Source: Bacteroidales bacterium
GTDB lineage: Bacteria > Bacteroidota > Bacteroidia > Bacteroidales > UBA7960
Assembly (NCBI GenBank): GCA_007122745.1
Contig: SKTA01000035.1
Span: 1-9,880 of the forward strand
DNA: 9,880 nucleotides
Direction of reading: 5' to 3'
Shown here one piece after another: positions 1 through 6,504 of the stretch; within the stretch, counting starts at the first letter, position 1; every line of letters starts with the position of its first letter. The notes beneath the pieces were generated by a model, which did no database searches, was not told the origin of the DNA, and worked only from the letters and a program-made list of their open reading frames with translations. Both the position numbers and the translations under genes were made by a program.

Positions 1-554
1 CAGCTTCTGCATAGGGGCTCGTAAGCATCCGTTTCCCCCAGAACTACAAGCTTGTCGTTGTCAATGATCCGGTGTGAATGCTGGGCAAGATGTCCACAAT
101 GTAAACAAATGGCGTGAACCTTGGTGATGTATTCAGCTGTAGCAAGCAAGCTGGGTATAGGGCCGAATGGTTTGCCGGTATAATCCATGTCAAGGCCGGC
201 TACAATCACACGGATACCCGAGTTGGCAAGTTGATTGCAAACATCCGGCAGTCCTGCATCAAAAAACTGGGCCTCATCAATCCCAACAACATCCACATCA
301 TTAGCCATCAGCAGAATATTCGCAGAAGATGGAACAGGGGTTGACTGTATTTCATTGGCATCATGAGATACCACCTTTTCTTCGTCATAGCGGTTGTCTA
401 AGCCGGGCTTAAATATTTCAACCTTGAGCTTTGCAATGCGGGCCCGCTTCAAACGACGGATCAGCTCCTCCGTTTTACCGGAGAACATGCTGCCGCATAT
501 CACCTCAATCCATCCCCTGCGCCGGGCTCTGTCGTGTTCGTTTTCCAGAAACAT
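1..554 (-). CDS. tdk: Thymidine kinase (type II), 3' end cut by window edge
   Basis: Thymidine kinase phosphorylates thymidine to dTMP with ATP in cytosolic pyrimidine salvage. I translated the minus strand from ATG at 554-552; 184 residues are visible before the left edge. A P-loop lies at about residues 21-28 (GSMFSGKT), followed by ELIRRLKRA, which is typical of the family. DEAQFF at 93-98 carries the expected catalytic glutamate (E94). AGLDMDYTGKPFGP lies at about 119-132, in the position of the family's substrate-binding lasso region. Cysteines C150, C153 and C182 fit the structural zinc site; its fourth ligand would lie just outside the window. Family members are usually about 190-210 residues, so little is missing. 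An in-frame TGA two codons upstream fixes the start. No Shine-Dalgarno sequence is visible. The gene is divergent from the neighbouring plus-strand gene. Identification is firm. Confidence 0.96.
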   Translation of the reverse strand, partial: MFLENEHDRARRRGWIEVICGSMFSGKTEELIRRLKRARIAKLKVEIFKPGLDNRYDEEKVVSHDANEIQSTPVPSSANILLMANDVDVVGIDEAQFFDAGLPDVCNQLANSGIRVIVAGLDMDYTGKPFGPIPSLLATAEYITKVHAICLHCGHLAQHSHRIIDNDKLVVLGETDAYEPLCRS

Positions 555-617
555 GAGTCAAATAAGGATAAAAAACGGATTGAAATCAAATCCGAATAAA
601 AAAACAGCTCTTCATCA

Positions 618-625
618 CAAAAATA
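618..625 (-). promoter_or_regulatory. Candidate -7 element for tdk
   Basis: Read on the minus strand, this is TATTTTTG, a full match to the Bacteroidota -7 consensus TAnnTTTG. It would start transcription roughly 55-60 bases before the tdk ATG. I found no TTTG at the usual -33 distance, and the region is AT-rich, so a chance match is possible. Confidence 0.3.
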
Positions 626-644
626 AACAATAACTTTACATCGT

Positions 645-678
645 TTTGATTCCTGAAGAAGAATTGCTGATAAATTTT
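645..678 (+). promoter_or_regulatory. Weak candidate promoter for the Pro-Gln-linker gene
   Basis: TTTG at 645-648 is followed 22 bases later by TAAATTTT at 671-678, which is one base off the TAnnTTTG -7 consensus. The -7 element ends only eight bases before the ATG at 687, so the transcript would have almost no leader. The match and spacing are imperfect, and this call is tentative. Confidence 0.2.
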
Positions 679-686
679 AGTTTATT

Positions 687-1508
687 ATGGATTGTAATCG
701 CATCAAAGAAGAGATCACGAATCTTATTGAAGATATTTCTAACAGAACCAGGGAAATACAAAGATATTGTCCTGAAAAGGATATGACCCTTGATATCGAC
801 CTGGTAAAGGATGACCTGCGACTGCTGTACCGCAGACTGGAATTGCTGAAACAAGCCCCGGGTATTCAGCAAGAAAAGCATCAGGTTGCACCCGGTCCGG
901 CAAAGCATGACCCACAAGATGAAGCTTTGGAAGAACCTTTAACCGATGAACCTGAGGCAAAACCTCAACCTCAACCTCAACCTCAACCTCAACCTCAACC
1001 TCAACCTCAATCTCAACCTCAACCTCAATCTCAACCTCAACCTCAACCTCAACCTCAGTCTCAACCTCAACCTCAACCTCAACCTCAACCTCAATCTCAA
1101 CCTCAATCTCAACCTCAGCCTCAGCCTAAAGCGGTTAATGATTTGCTCGCGTCTTACAGGCAAAAGACAATCGGTGAACAGTATCTTGCGTCGGATAATT
1201 CATTGCATCAGCGTATTTCCGGTGATAAGGAGGATAAAAGCATAGGTGCGAGGATGCAGCAGCAGCCGGTCCATAATATTAAAAATGTCATTGGTGTAAA
1301 TGAGAAGTTTTTGTTTATCAATGAGTTGTTTAATGGAGACATTGAAATATATCATCAATCTATTGGTGTTTTGAATGAGAAAGAGAATATGGAGGCTGCA
1401 TTTGAGTACCTGAATGAACTGGCTAAACGGTTTTCCTGGGACGCACGGAAGTCAGCTGCAACGATAGAAAAGCTTGCCGCCTTTGTGCAGCGTCGTTACA
1501 TGCACTAA
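687..1508 (+). CDS. Conserved-looking Bacteroidota protein with Pro-Gln repeat linker
   Basis: I cannot assign a function. The 273-residue product has three parts. Residues 1-56 are predicted helical and charged, with segments such as IKEEITNLIEDI and DLVKDDLRLLYRRLELL that suggest two helices able to pair or oligomerise. Residues 93-147 are an uninterrupted Pro-Gln/Ser-Gln tract. Residues 195-273 are a second mostly helical domain containing IGVNEKFLFINELFNGD (about 202-218) and LNELAKRFSW. From memory, similar ends occur in uncharacterised Bacteroidota proteins, with the middle varying in length. There is no signal peptide or membrane segment, so it is probably cytosolic. An in-frame TAG two codons upstream fixes the ATG at 687. 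rsmI follows after 11 bases, so the two are probably co-transcribed. The long open frames in other frames here are artefacts of the hexanucleotide repeat. Confidence 0.85.
   Translation: MDCNRIKEEITNLIEDISNRTREIQRYCPEKDMTLDIDLVKDDLRLLYRRLELLKQAPGIQQEKHQVAPGPAKHDPQDEALEEPLTDEPEAKPQPQPQPQPQPQPQPQSQPQPQSQPQPQPQPQSQPQPQPQPQPQSQPQSQPQPQPKAVNDLLASYRQKTIGEQYLASDNSLHQRISGDKEDKSIGARMQQQPVHNIKNVIGVNEKFLFINELFNGDIEIYHQSIGVLNEKENMEAAFEYLNELAKRFSWDARKSAATIEKLAAFVQRRYMH
963..1127 (+). repeat. Hexanucleotide (CCTCAA)n coding repeat, 27 units
   Basis: There are 27 tandem copies of a 6-bp unit, mostly CCTCAA, plus a final CCT, all in frame. They encode 55 residues of Pro-Gln. Five units read TCTCAA (starts 1011, 1029, 1059, 1095, 1107), giving Ser-Gln by a single C-to-T change. 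A few units end in CAG instead of CAA, mainly near the 3' end. The near-identical codons suggest recent slippage or unequal-recombination expansion rather than selection on the protein sequence alone. Gain or loss of units keeps the frame. Confidence 0.98.
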
Positions 1509-1519
1509 AAGCTGTTGTT

Positions 1520-2197
1520 TTGTCAAAACTTTTTATCATACCAACACCGGTTGGCAATCTGGAGGACATGTCGCTTCGAGCCATTCGTGTTTTGCAGGAG
1601 GCCGATCTGGTGCTTTGCGAGGATACCCGTGTTACAGGGAAGTTGTTTAAGCATTATGACATAGACACCAGGATGCTGTCCTTTCACCAGCATAATGAGC
1701 ACCGTTTACTGGAATCGATAGTGACACGCATTGCAGGTGGGGAGGCTATGGCACTTGTGAGTGATGCCGGGATGCCCGGCATTTCAGATCCGGCATTTCT
1801 CCTGGTGCGCGCATGCGTTAAGCAAGGTGTCGCCGTTGAAGCTTTACCCGGACCAACGGCATTTGTCCCTGCCCTGGTGGCAAGTGGCATTCCGTGCGAT
1901 CGCTTTTGTTTTGAAGGGTTCCTTCCTGTGAAAAAGGGTCGTAAAACACGGCTTGAATCTCTTTTAGGTGAATCGCGAACGATGGTTTTTTATGAATCCC
2001 CTCACAGATTGGTGAAGACATTAAAGGATTTATCTGACTCTCTTGGTCCTGATCGCAATGCTTGTGTGTCGAGGGAGATCAGTAAGCTGTATGAAACGCA
2101 TCACAGGGGTGACCTTGCTTCCTTGCATCAGGAGTTTGTATCCAGAACAGTAAAAGGTGAGATCACCATAGTTGTGGCAGGGAAAGACGGTGTTTAA
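1520..2197 (+). CDS. rsmI: 16S rRNA (cytidine-1402-2'-O)-methyltransferase RsmI
   Basis: RsmI uses S-adenosylmethionine to 2'-O-methylate C1402 in the decoding centre of 16S rRNA. The 225-residue protein shows the family motifs in order: FIIPTPVGNLEDMSLRA (5-21), CEDTR (33-37), VSDAGMPGISDP (80-91, SAM-binding region), ALPGPTA (108-114), FEGFLPVKKGRK (131-142) and YESPHR (158-163). It is at the short end of the family's range and appears to lack a C-terminal extension. The start is TTG at 1520. The first in-frame ATG is codon 17, inside the conserved GNLEDMS motif and so too late. No Shine-Dalgarno sequence is visible. The stop lies 28 bases from the stop of the convergent lepA gene. It probably shares a transcript with the upstream gene. 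Confidence 0.96.
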   Translation: MSKLFIIPTPVGNLEDMSLRAIRVLQEADLVLCEDTRVTGKLFKHYDIDTRMLSFHQHNEHRLLESIVTRIAGGEAMALVSDAGMPGISDPAFLLVRACVKQGVAVEALPGPTAFVPALVASGIPCDRFCFEGFLPVKKGRKTRLESLLGESRTMVFYESPHRLVKTLKDLSDSLGPDRNACVSREISKLYETHHRGDLASLHQEFVSRTVKGEITIVVAGKDGV

Positions 2198-2225
2198 TCA
2201 ACTGTTGATCAAATCCATCTAACAT

Positions 2226-4016
2226 TTACTCGTCAAGCTTTAAAACGGCCATAAAGGCTTGTTGCGGTACTTCTACATTGCCAACCTGCCGCATTCGTTT
2301 TTTTCCTTTTTTCTGCTTTTCCAGAAGCTTCCGCTTTCTGGTGATATCGCCACCGTAACATTTGGCGGTTACGTCTTTGCGCAGCGCTTTCACCGTTTCA
2401 CGGGCGATCACCTTCGCTCCGATGCTGGCCTGAATGGCGATGTCAAACTGTTGGCGTGGGATCAGCTGGCGGAGTTTTGTGCAAATGCGTTTCCCCAAAT
2501 CAAATGCGTTCTCCTTGTGAATCAAGGCAGAAAGGGCATCCACCTGGTCGCCGTTCAGCAGGATGTCCAGTTTGATCAGGTTGGAGGGCCTGTAGCCGAT
2601 CGGATGGTAGTCGAATGAGGCATAGCCCCTTGAAATGGTCTTCAACCTGTCATAAAAATCGAATACAATCTCTGCAAGTGGCATCTCAAAAGTCATTTCC
2701 ACCCTGTCGGTTGTCAAATACACCTGATTTTTGACTACACCGCGCTTATCCAGACACAATGACATCACCGGTCCGACAAAGTCTGCCTTGGTGATGATCT
2801 GTGCATTAATGTAAGGCTCTTCGATGCTTTCCAGTTCGTTTGGCCCCGGTAAGTCGGACGGGTTGTTTACAATACGCATCCCATCCCTTTTGGTATAAGC
2901 ATGATAGGAAACGTTTGGCACGGTATTGATCACCGTCATGTCAAACTCACGCTCCAGTCGTTCCTGTATAATCTCCATGTGGAGCATGCCGAGAAAACCG
3001 CAACGAAAACCAAAACCGAGGGCTGCCGATGATTCCGGTTCGTAGGTAAGCGATGCATCATTGAGCTGAAGCTTTTCCATCGCAGTGCGAAGTTCTTCAA
3101 AATCATCCGTGTCAACGGGATAGATGCCTGCAAATACCATTGGCTTGACATTCTCAAAACCTTTGATGGCCTCTGGTATGGGCCGGTCGACGTGTGTGAT
3201 GGTGTCACCCACTTTTACCTCCCGTGCATCCTTGATCCCGGAGATGATGTATCCCACGTCGCCGGCAGATATTTCCTTTCTCGGATGCTGTGCAATTTTC
3301 AACACACCCACCTCATCGGCATGGTATTGTTTTTTGGTGTTCATGAACTTCACATGGTCGTTATGCATAATCTTTCCGTGATAAACACGGAAATAGGCGA
3401 CCACCCCGCGGTACGGGTTATAAATGGAGTCAAAGATCAACGCCTGAAGGGGTGCTTCAGGGTCCCCAACCGGAGCAGGGATGCGATGAACAATAGCCCG
3501 CAATACATCTTCAACACCGATTCCTAATTTGCCGCTGGTAGGAATGATCTCATCCGGATCGCAGCCGATCAGGTCAACGATCTGGTCTGCCACCTCTTCG
3601 GGCATAGCTCCGGGAAGATCAATTTTATTCAATACCGGAATGATTACATGATTGTGCTCCAAAGCCAGGTAGAGGTTTGATATGGTTTGTGCTTCAATTC
3701 CCTGCGAAGCGTCAACTATTAGCAAGGCGCCTTCACAGGCGGCAATGGAACGGGAAACTTCATAGCTGAAATCCACGTGCCCCGGGGTGTCGATTAAATT
3801 CAGTTTGTATTGTTCTCCGTCAAGCTCATAATCCATTTGTATCGCGTGACTTTTAATGGTAATCCCGCGCTCCCGCTCCAGATCCATGTTGTCCAGCACC
3901 TGATCCTTGAAATCCCTGTCTGTGATCGTGTTTGTCATCAGCAACATACGATCGGCCAGTGTGCTCTTACCATGGTCGATGTGAGCGATAATGCAAAAAT
4001 TGCGAATGTTTTTCAT
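2226..4016 (-). CDS. lepA: Elongation factor 4 (LepA), ribosomal back-translocase GTPase
   Basis: LepA/EF4 is a ribosome-associated GTPase related to EF-G, linked to back-translocation and 30S subunit biogenesis. Starting at ATG 4016-4014 gives 596 residues, normal for the family. An in-frame TTG three codons further up would extend it, but MKNIRNFCIIAHIDHGKS is the typical N-terminus. GTPase motifs are G1 AHIDHGKS (11-18), RGITI (50-54), G3 DTPGH (76-80) and G4 NKID (130-133). EF-G-like domains follow. The basic LepA-specific C-terminal domain includes CYGGDITRKRKLLEKQKKGKKRM and ends in FMAVLKLDE. No frameshift or missing motif is seen. It is transcribed away from the cargo-protein gene and converges with rsmI. 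Confidence 0.98.
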   Translation of the reverse strand: MKNIRNFCIIAHIDHGKSTLADRMLLMTNTITDRDFKDQVLDNMDLERERGITIKSHAIQMDYELDGEQYKLNLIDTPGHVDFSYEVSRSIAACEGALLIVDASQGIEAQTISNLYLALEHNHVIIPVLNKIDLPGAMPEEVADQIVDLIGCDPDEIIPTSGKLGIGVEDVLRAIVHRIPAPVGDPEAPLQALIFDSIYNPYRGVVAYFRVYHGKIMHNDHVKFMNTKKQYHADEVGVLKIAQHPRKEISAGDVGYIISGIKDAREVKVGDTITHVDRPIPEAIKGFENVKPMVFAGIYPVDTDDFEELRTAMEKLQLNDASLTYEPESSAALGFGFRCGFLGMLHMEIIQERLEREFDMTVINTVPNVSYHAYTKRDGMRIVNNPSDLPGPNELESIEEPYINAQIITKADFVGPVMSLCLDKRGVVKNQVYLTTDRVEMTFEMPLAEIVFDFYDRLKTISRGYASFDYHPIGYRPSNLIKLDILLNGDQVDALSALIHKENAFDLGKRICTKLRQLIPRQQFDIAIQASIGAKVIARETVKALRKDVTAKCYGGDITRKRKLLEKQKKGKKRMRQVGNVEVPQQAFMAVLKLDE

Positions 4017-4022
4017 AGCCTG

Positions 4023-4030
4023 CAAAATTA
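4023..4030 (-). promoter_or_regulatory. Candidate -7 element for lepA, near-leaderless
   Basis: The minus strand reads TAATTTTG, a full TAnnTTTG match, ending six bases before the lepA ATG. If it is used, transcription would begin at or next to the start codon, giving a leaderless or near-leaderless message. No matching TTTG is seen at the -33 distance, so this rests on the -7 match and its position. Confidence 0.42.
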
Positions 4031-4106
4031 CAATTAAATACCGAAATTTCTTCGAATTATTAACGCTTTTCCAATATATGGAGCATGCAGGTGAACGAAT
4101 TTTTGT

Positions 4107-4114
4107 TATTTTTG
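4107..4114 (+). promoter_or_regulatory. Candidate -7 element for the T9SS cargo gene
   Basis: TATTTTTG matches TAnnTTTG in the divergent lepA/cargo intergenic region. It predicts a start near 4121 and a leader of about 60 bases before the ATG at 4181. No clear -33 TTTG is present at normal spacing. Confidence 0.38.
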
Positions 4115-4180
4115 AGCCTTCGCAGCAATAATCAATTTGTCTCTGTGGTTATTGTTTCGTAATGAATTAATAAATTGTGT

Positions 4181-6376
4181 ATGAAACTTAAAACATGCCT
4201 GTTTTATCTAATGCTCTTATCGGCAACCGGACATATACACGGACAGGTCTTTTTCCCGATTGATATACACGACGGTCAGACCATTGAAACCTGTTCAGGC
4301 TTTTTTGTGGATAGCAGCGGTGGCGACTCGCTTGATTTTTATCAGCCCGGAGAAAATTATCAGCTTAGCTTTGTCAGCAATGACCCCGAACGCCCCCTTT
4401 TAAAGTTTACCTTCGACTTCTTTTCCCTGGCCCCGGGTGATACCCTTTTTGTTTATAATGGTGTTGTAAGGGAAGCACAACCATATGTTGAGGATGAGCT
4501 TTCAGGGAGAACCGTTTATGCGTCAGCAACAACATTAACGTTTCATTTCATTTCGCATGATCCTGATGATGATAATGGTAAAGATGATAACGGTGATAAT
4601 GGTGATAACGGTGATAACGGTGATAATGATGATAACGGTGATAATGATGATAACGGTGATAATGGTGATGATAACGATGAACCAAATGAAAGGCTTGGCT
4701 GGAAGGCTGAAATAGCCTGTGTTTCCCAGTGCGACCTGTTCGTTGTTGAAATCGACCCCATTAATGGACTGATGAATTGTCCGGATGCCGGCGGAACATT
4801 TGCTTTTCGTGCACAGGCGGAATATATCACCGATCAATTTGATTCGGATCCCGATAGTTTTACATACAGCTGGTTAATTGGCGATACAACATTTGAAGGA
4901 CAACAGATTGAATACGACGGTTTCAACACACCCGGAGCCTATTCTGTTTATGTGACTGCAACCGATCCGGCAACTTCATGTGAAGCAAGCACCTATGTGG
5001 TATTCATGGTGGGAACCGTGCCCAATTTCAATGGCACAAACCTCTCTGTCGATACGGTTTGTGCGGAAGAGCAGTTTACTTTGCATGGTTTTGCCAATCC
5101 AACCCTTTGGACAGGTTTTCAGACTGCTGTTATTGAGGATGACCCGGTGTTTCTTAACCGGGATCACCCTTACGCTTCGTCATTAACTTTTGATGTTTTT
5201 GAAGGGGCTGAGATTACAGAAGTGGAAGATATTGGCAGGGTGTGTGTGACCATCGAGCATGCCGATTACAGGGATGTTGAGTTTTTTCTCCGGTCTCCGG
5301 ATGGAGTTCTCTTGGAACTAAAATCGTTGGGTGGTGCCGAAGGGCCTGAAGTGGATTTTATCAACCTGGGGGAGCCTGTTTTGGAGATTGATGACATTCC
5401 GGGTACCGGCTATGAATACTGCTTCGCCCCGGAAGCATGGTATGGAACCATGTATGACACATCGCCGCAAATACACGAATATCAGGATAATGCAGGGAAT
5501 TATTATGCTTTTGCTTACTTCATGCCTACAGACGGGACCTATACCCCGAACCAGAATTTTTCCGACCTGATAGAAAGTCCGCTTAATGGGACATGGGACC
5601 TTTTTATTGAAGATGAAAATGACGTAACCTCCGGACACATTTTTGGATGGCGGCTTATGTTTAATGAAAAATTCTATCCCGATTCGCTGATTTTTATCCC
5701 TGAGATTGTTGAGGAAAAATGGTTCAAAAACGGGAATGCGCTTAGCGGTAATCCTGCAACAACCTCTGTTGAGCAACCCGGAGATCACGATTTTTTGTTT
5801 CAGGCCACCGATAATTTTGGTTGCACATACGACACCTTGCTAACCATCCATGTGTTGCCGCTTCCTGAAATCGAGATCATCTCAGAATTGGAAATCCCAA
5901 TATGCGAGGGTGATTCTACGCTGCTTACAATATATCCAATAAATAATGACGGGGATCATTATCTGTATCAATGGCAGGTAAACGGAGTAGATCTTCCGGA
6001 AAGCACTTATGATACACTGATGGTTAAGGAACCTGCGCTTTACACGGTAATTGTTACAGATACAATTACAGGGTGTGTTGCATTTTTTGATCTGGATGTT
6101 ACAGATCAGAATTGCGACCTGACCATTCCAAATGTGTTCACGCCGAATGGTGACGGTATCAATGATGAATTTGAAATACTGAACCTGGAGCATTACCCCA
6201 ATGCACAGATGGTAATTTTTAACCGCCATGGCAAGCGGGTATTTGAACACCACGACTATTACAACAACTGGTGGGACGGGGGCAATGCACCAGACGGCAC
6301 CTATTTTTATGTGCTGCAGTATGCAAGAATGGGGGAAATGCGCTATGCCGAAGGAAGTGTAACCATCATCCGGTAG
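4181..6376 (+). CDS. Secreted multidomain protein with T9SS type B (gliding-motility-associated) sorting domain
   Basis: This 731-residue protein should be exported by Sec and then moved across the outer membrane by the type IX secretion system. Residues 1-21 form a signal peptide (KLK, then a hydrophobic run to about HIHG). Residues 31-180 resemble a CUB domain (C38, LFVYNG, GWKAEIAC ending at C180), interrupted at 127-167 by an Asp-Asn-Gly repeat. Residues 195-278 look like a PKD domain (YSWLIGDTTFEG, GAYSVYVTATD). Residues about 345-496 resemble a proprotein-convertase P-domain (VCVTIEHADYRDVEFFLRSPDG, LNGTWDLFIEDENDVTSGHIFGWRLMF). An Ig-like stretch follows. Residues 647-731 are the sorting domain (IPNVFTPNGDGINDEFEI, FNRHGKRVFE, WWDGGNAPDGTYFYVL). 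No catalytic domain is seen, so adhesion or a structural surface role is more likely than proteolysis. I prefer ATG 4181 to the TTG at 4175 because a normal signal peptide begins there. Confidence 0.92.
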   Translation: MKLKTCLFYLMLLSATGHIHGQVFFPIDIHDGQTIETCSGFFVDSSGGDSLDFYQPGENYQLSFVSNDPERPLLKFTFDFFSLAPGDTLFVYNGVVREAQPYVEDELSGRTVYASATTLTFHFISHDPDDDNGKDDNGDNGDNGDNGDNDDNGDNDDNGDNGDDNDEPNERLGWKAEIACVSQCDLFVVEIDPINGLMNCPDAGGTFAFRAQAEYITDQFDSDPDSFTYSWLIGDTTFEGQQIEYDGFNTPGAYSVYVTATDPATSCEASTYVVFMVGTVPNFNGTNLSVDTVCAEEQFTLHGFANPTLWTGFQTAVIEDDPVFLNRDHPYASSLTFDVFEGAEITEVEDIGRVCVTIEHADYRDVEFFLRSPDGVLLELKSLGGAEGPEVDFINLGEPVLEIDDIPGTGYEYCFAPEAWYGTMYDTSPQIHEYQDNAGNYYAFAYFMPTDGTYTPNQNFSDLIESPLNGTWDLFIEDENDVTSGHIFGWRLMFNEKFYPDSLIFIPEIVEEKWFKNGNALSGNPATTSVEQPGDHDFLFQATDNFGCTYDTLLTIHVLPLPEIEIISELEIPICEGDSTLLTIYPINNDGDHYLYQWQVNGVDLPESTYDTLMVKEPALYTVIVTDTITGCVAFFDLDVTDQNCDLTIPNVFTPNGDGINDEFEILNLEHYPNAQMVIFNRHGKRVFEHHDYYNNWWDGGNAPDGTYFYVLQYARMGEMRYAEGSVTIIR
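4559..4681 (+). repeat. In-frame GAT-AAC-GGT (Asp-Asn-Gly) coding repeat
   Basis: A degenerate 9-bp unit, GATAACGGT with AAT/AAC and GGT/GAT variants, runs through residues 127-167 of the cargo protein. These 41 residues are almost entirely Asp, Asn and Gly. It sits between two strands of the CUB-like domain, after the strand TLTFHFISH and before GWKAEIAC, so it probably forms a flexible acidic loop. Alternating Asp/Asn/Gly resembles calcium-binding loops, but no strict EF-hand or RTX consensus is met. Changes in copy number would keep the frame. Confidence 0.95.
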
Positions 6377-6424
6377 CGGATCGATTTTGATCATTGAATA
6401 AAAATCTACAAAACGCGATTAATT

Positions 6425-6454
6425 TTTGTTTTTTGAATGAAACCATTAATTTTG
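6425..6454 (+). promoter_or_regulatory. Candidate promoter for the AbgT-family transporter
   Basis: TTTG at 6425-6428 is followed 18 bases later by TAATTTTG at 6447-6454. Together they match the Bacteroidota -33/-7 pattern (TTTG, then TAnnTTTG) at close to the usual spacing. The predicted start is near 6461, leaving a leader of about 44 bases before ATG 6505. This is the best two-part promoter in the window. Confidence 0.5.
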
Positions 6455-6504
6455 GGGCATTTATAAATTAAACCAATTCATTATAAACTAACGCTACAAA
6501 TCTT

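Noticed and set aside
114..633. Plus-strand open frames across the thymidine kinase region
   Set aside because: The minus strand encodes an intact kinase with all motifs; these frames are shadows.
963..1127. CRISPR-like or iteron array
   Set aside because: The 6-bp units are contiguous, without spacers, and lie in frame within a gene, so they are a coding microsatellite.
939..1245. Long open frames made of Leu-Arg (minus strand) or Asn-Leu (plus strand) repeats
   Set aside because: They are the CCTCAA repeat read in other frames. A 6-bp unit without stops keeps every such frame open, and the flanking sequence shows no protein-like character.
2197..2209. Short palindrome ATCAACTGTTGAT between rsmI and lepA as a bidirectional terminator
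   Set aside because: The stem is only five base pairs with low GC and no T-tract on either side, too weak to support a terminator call.
4535..4837. Minus-strand frames rich in Ile-Thr-Val or Ser-Pro-Leu opposite the Asp-Asn-Gly repeat
   Set aside because: They are antisense readings of the GATAACGGT repeat inside a well-supported gene, with no recognisable motif.
5318..5788. 156-residue minus-strand open frame inside the T9SS cargo gene
   Set aside because: It is antisense to the P-domain coding region, has no family motif, and the sense gene is clearly coding.
5882..6394. 170-residue minus-strand open frame over the cargo gene's 3' end
   Set aside because: It lies opposite the conserved sorting domain and its composition (Ile/Cys/Val-rich) is that of a shadow frame.
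6377..6440. Possible terminator after the cargo gene (GATC...GATC and CAAAA...TTTTG pairings)
   Set aside because: Stems are four to five AT-rich pairs with unconvincing loops; the T-rich run more likely belongs to the downstream promoter.
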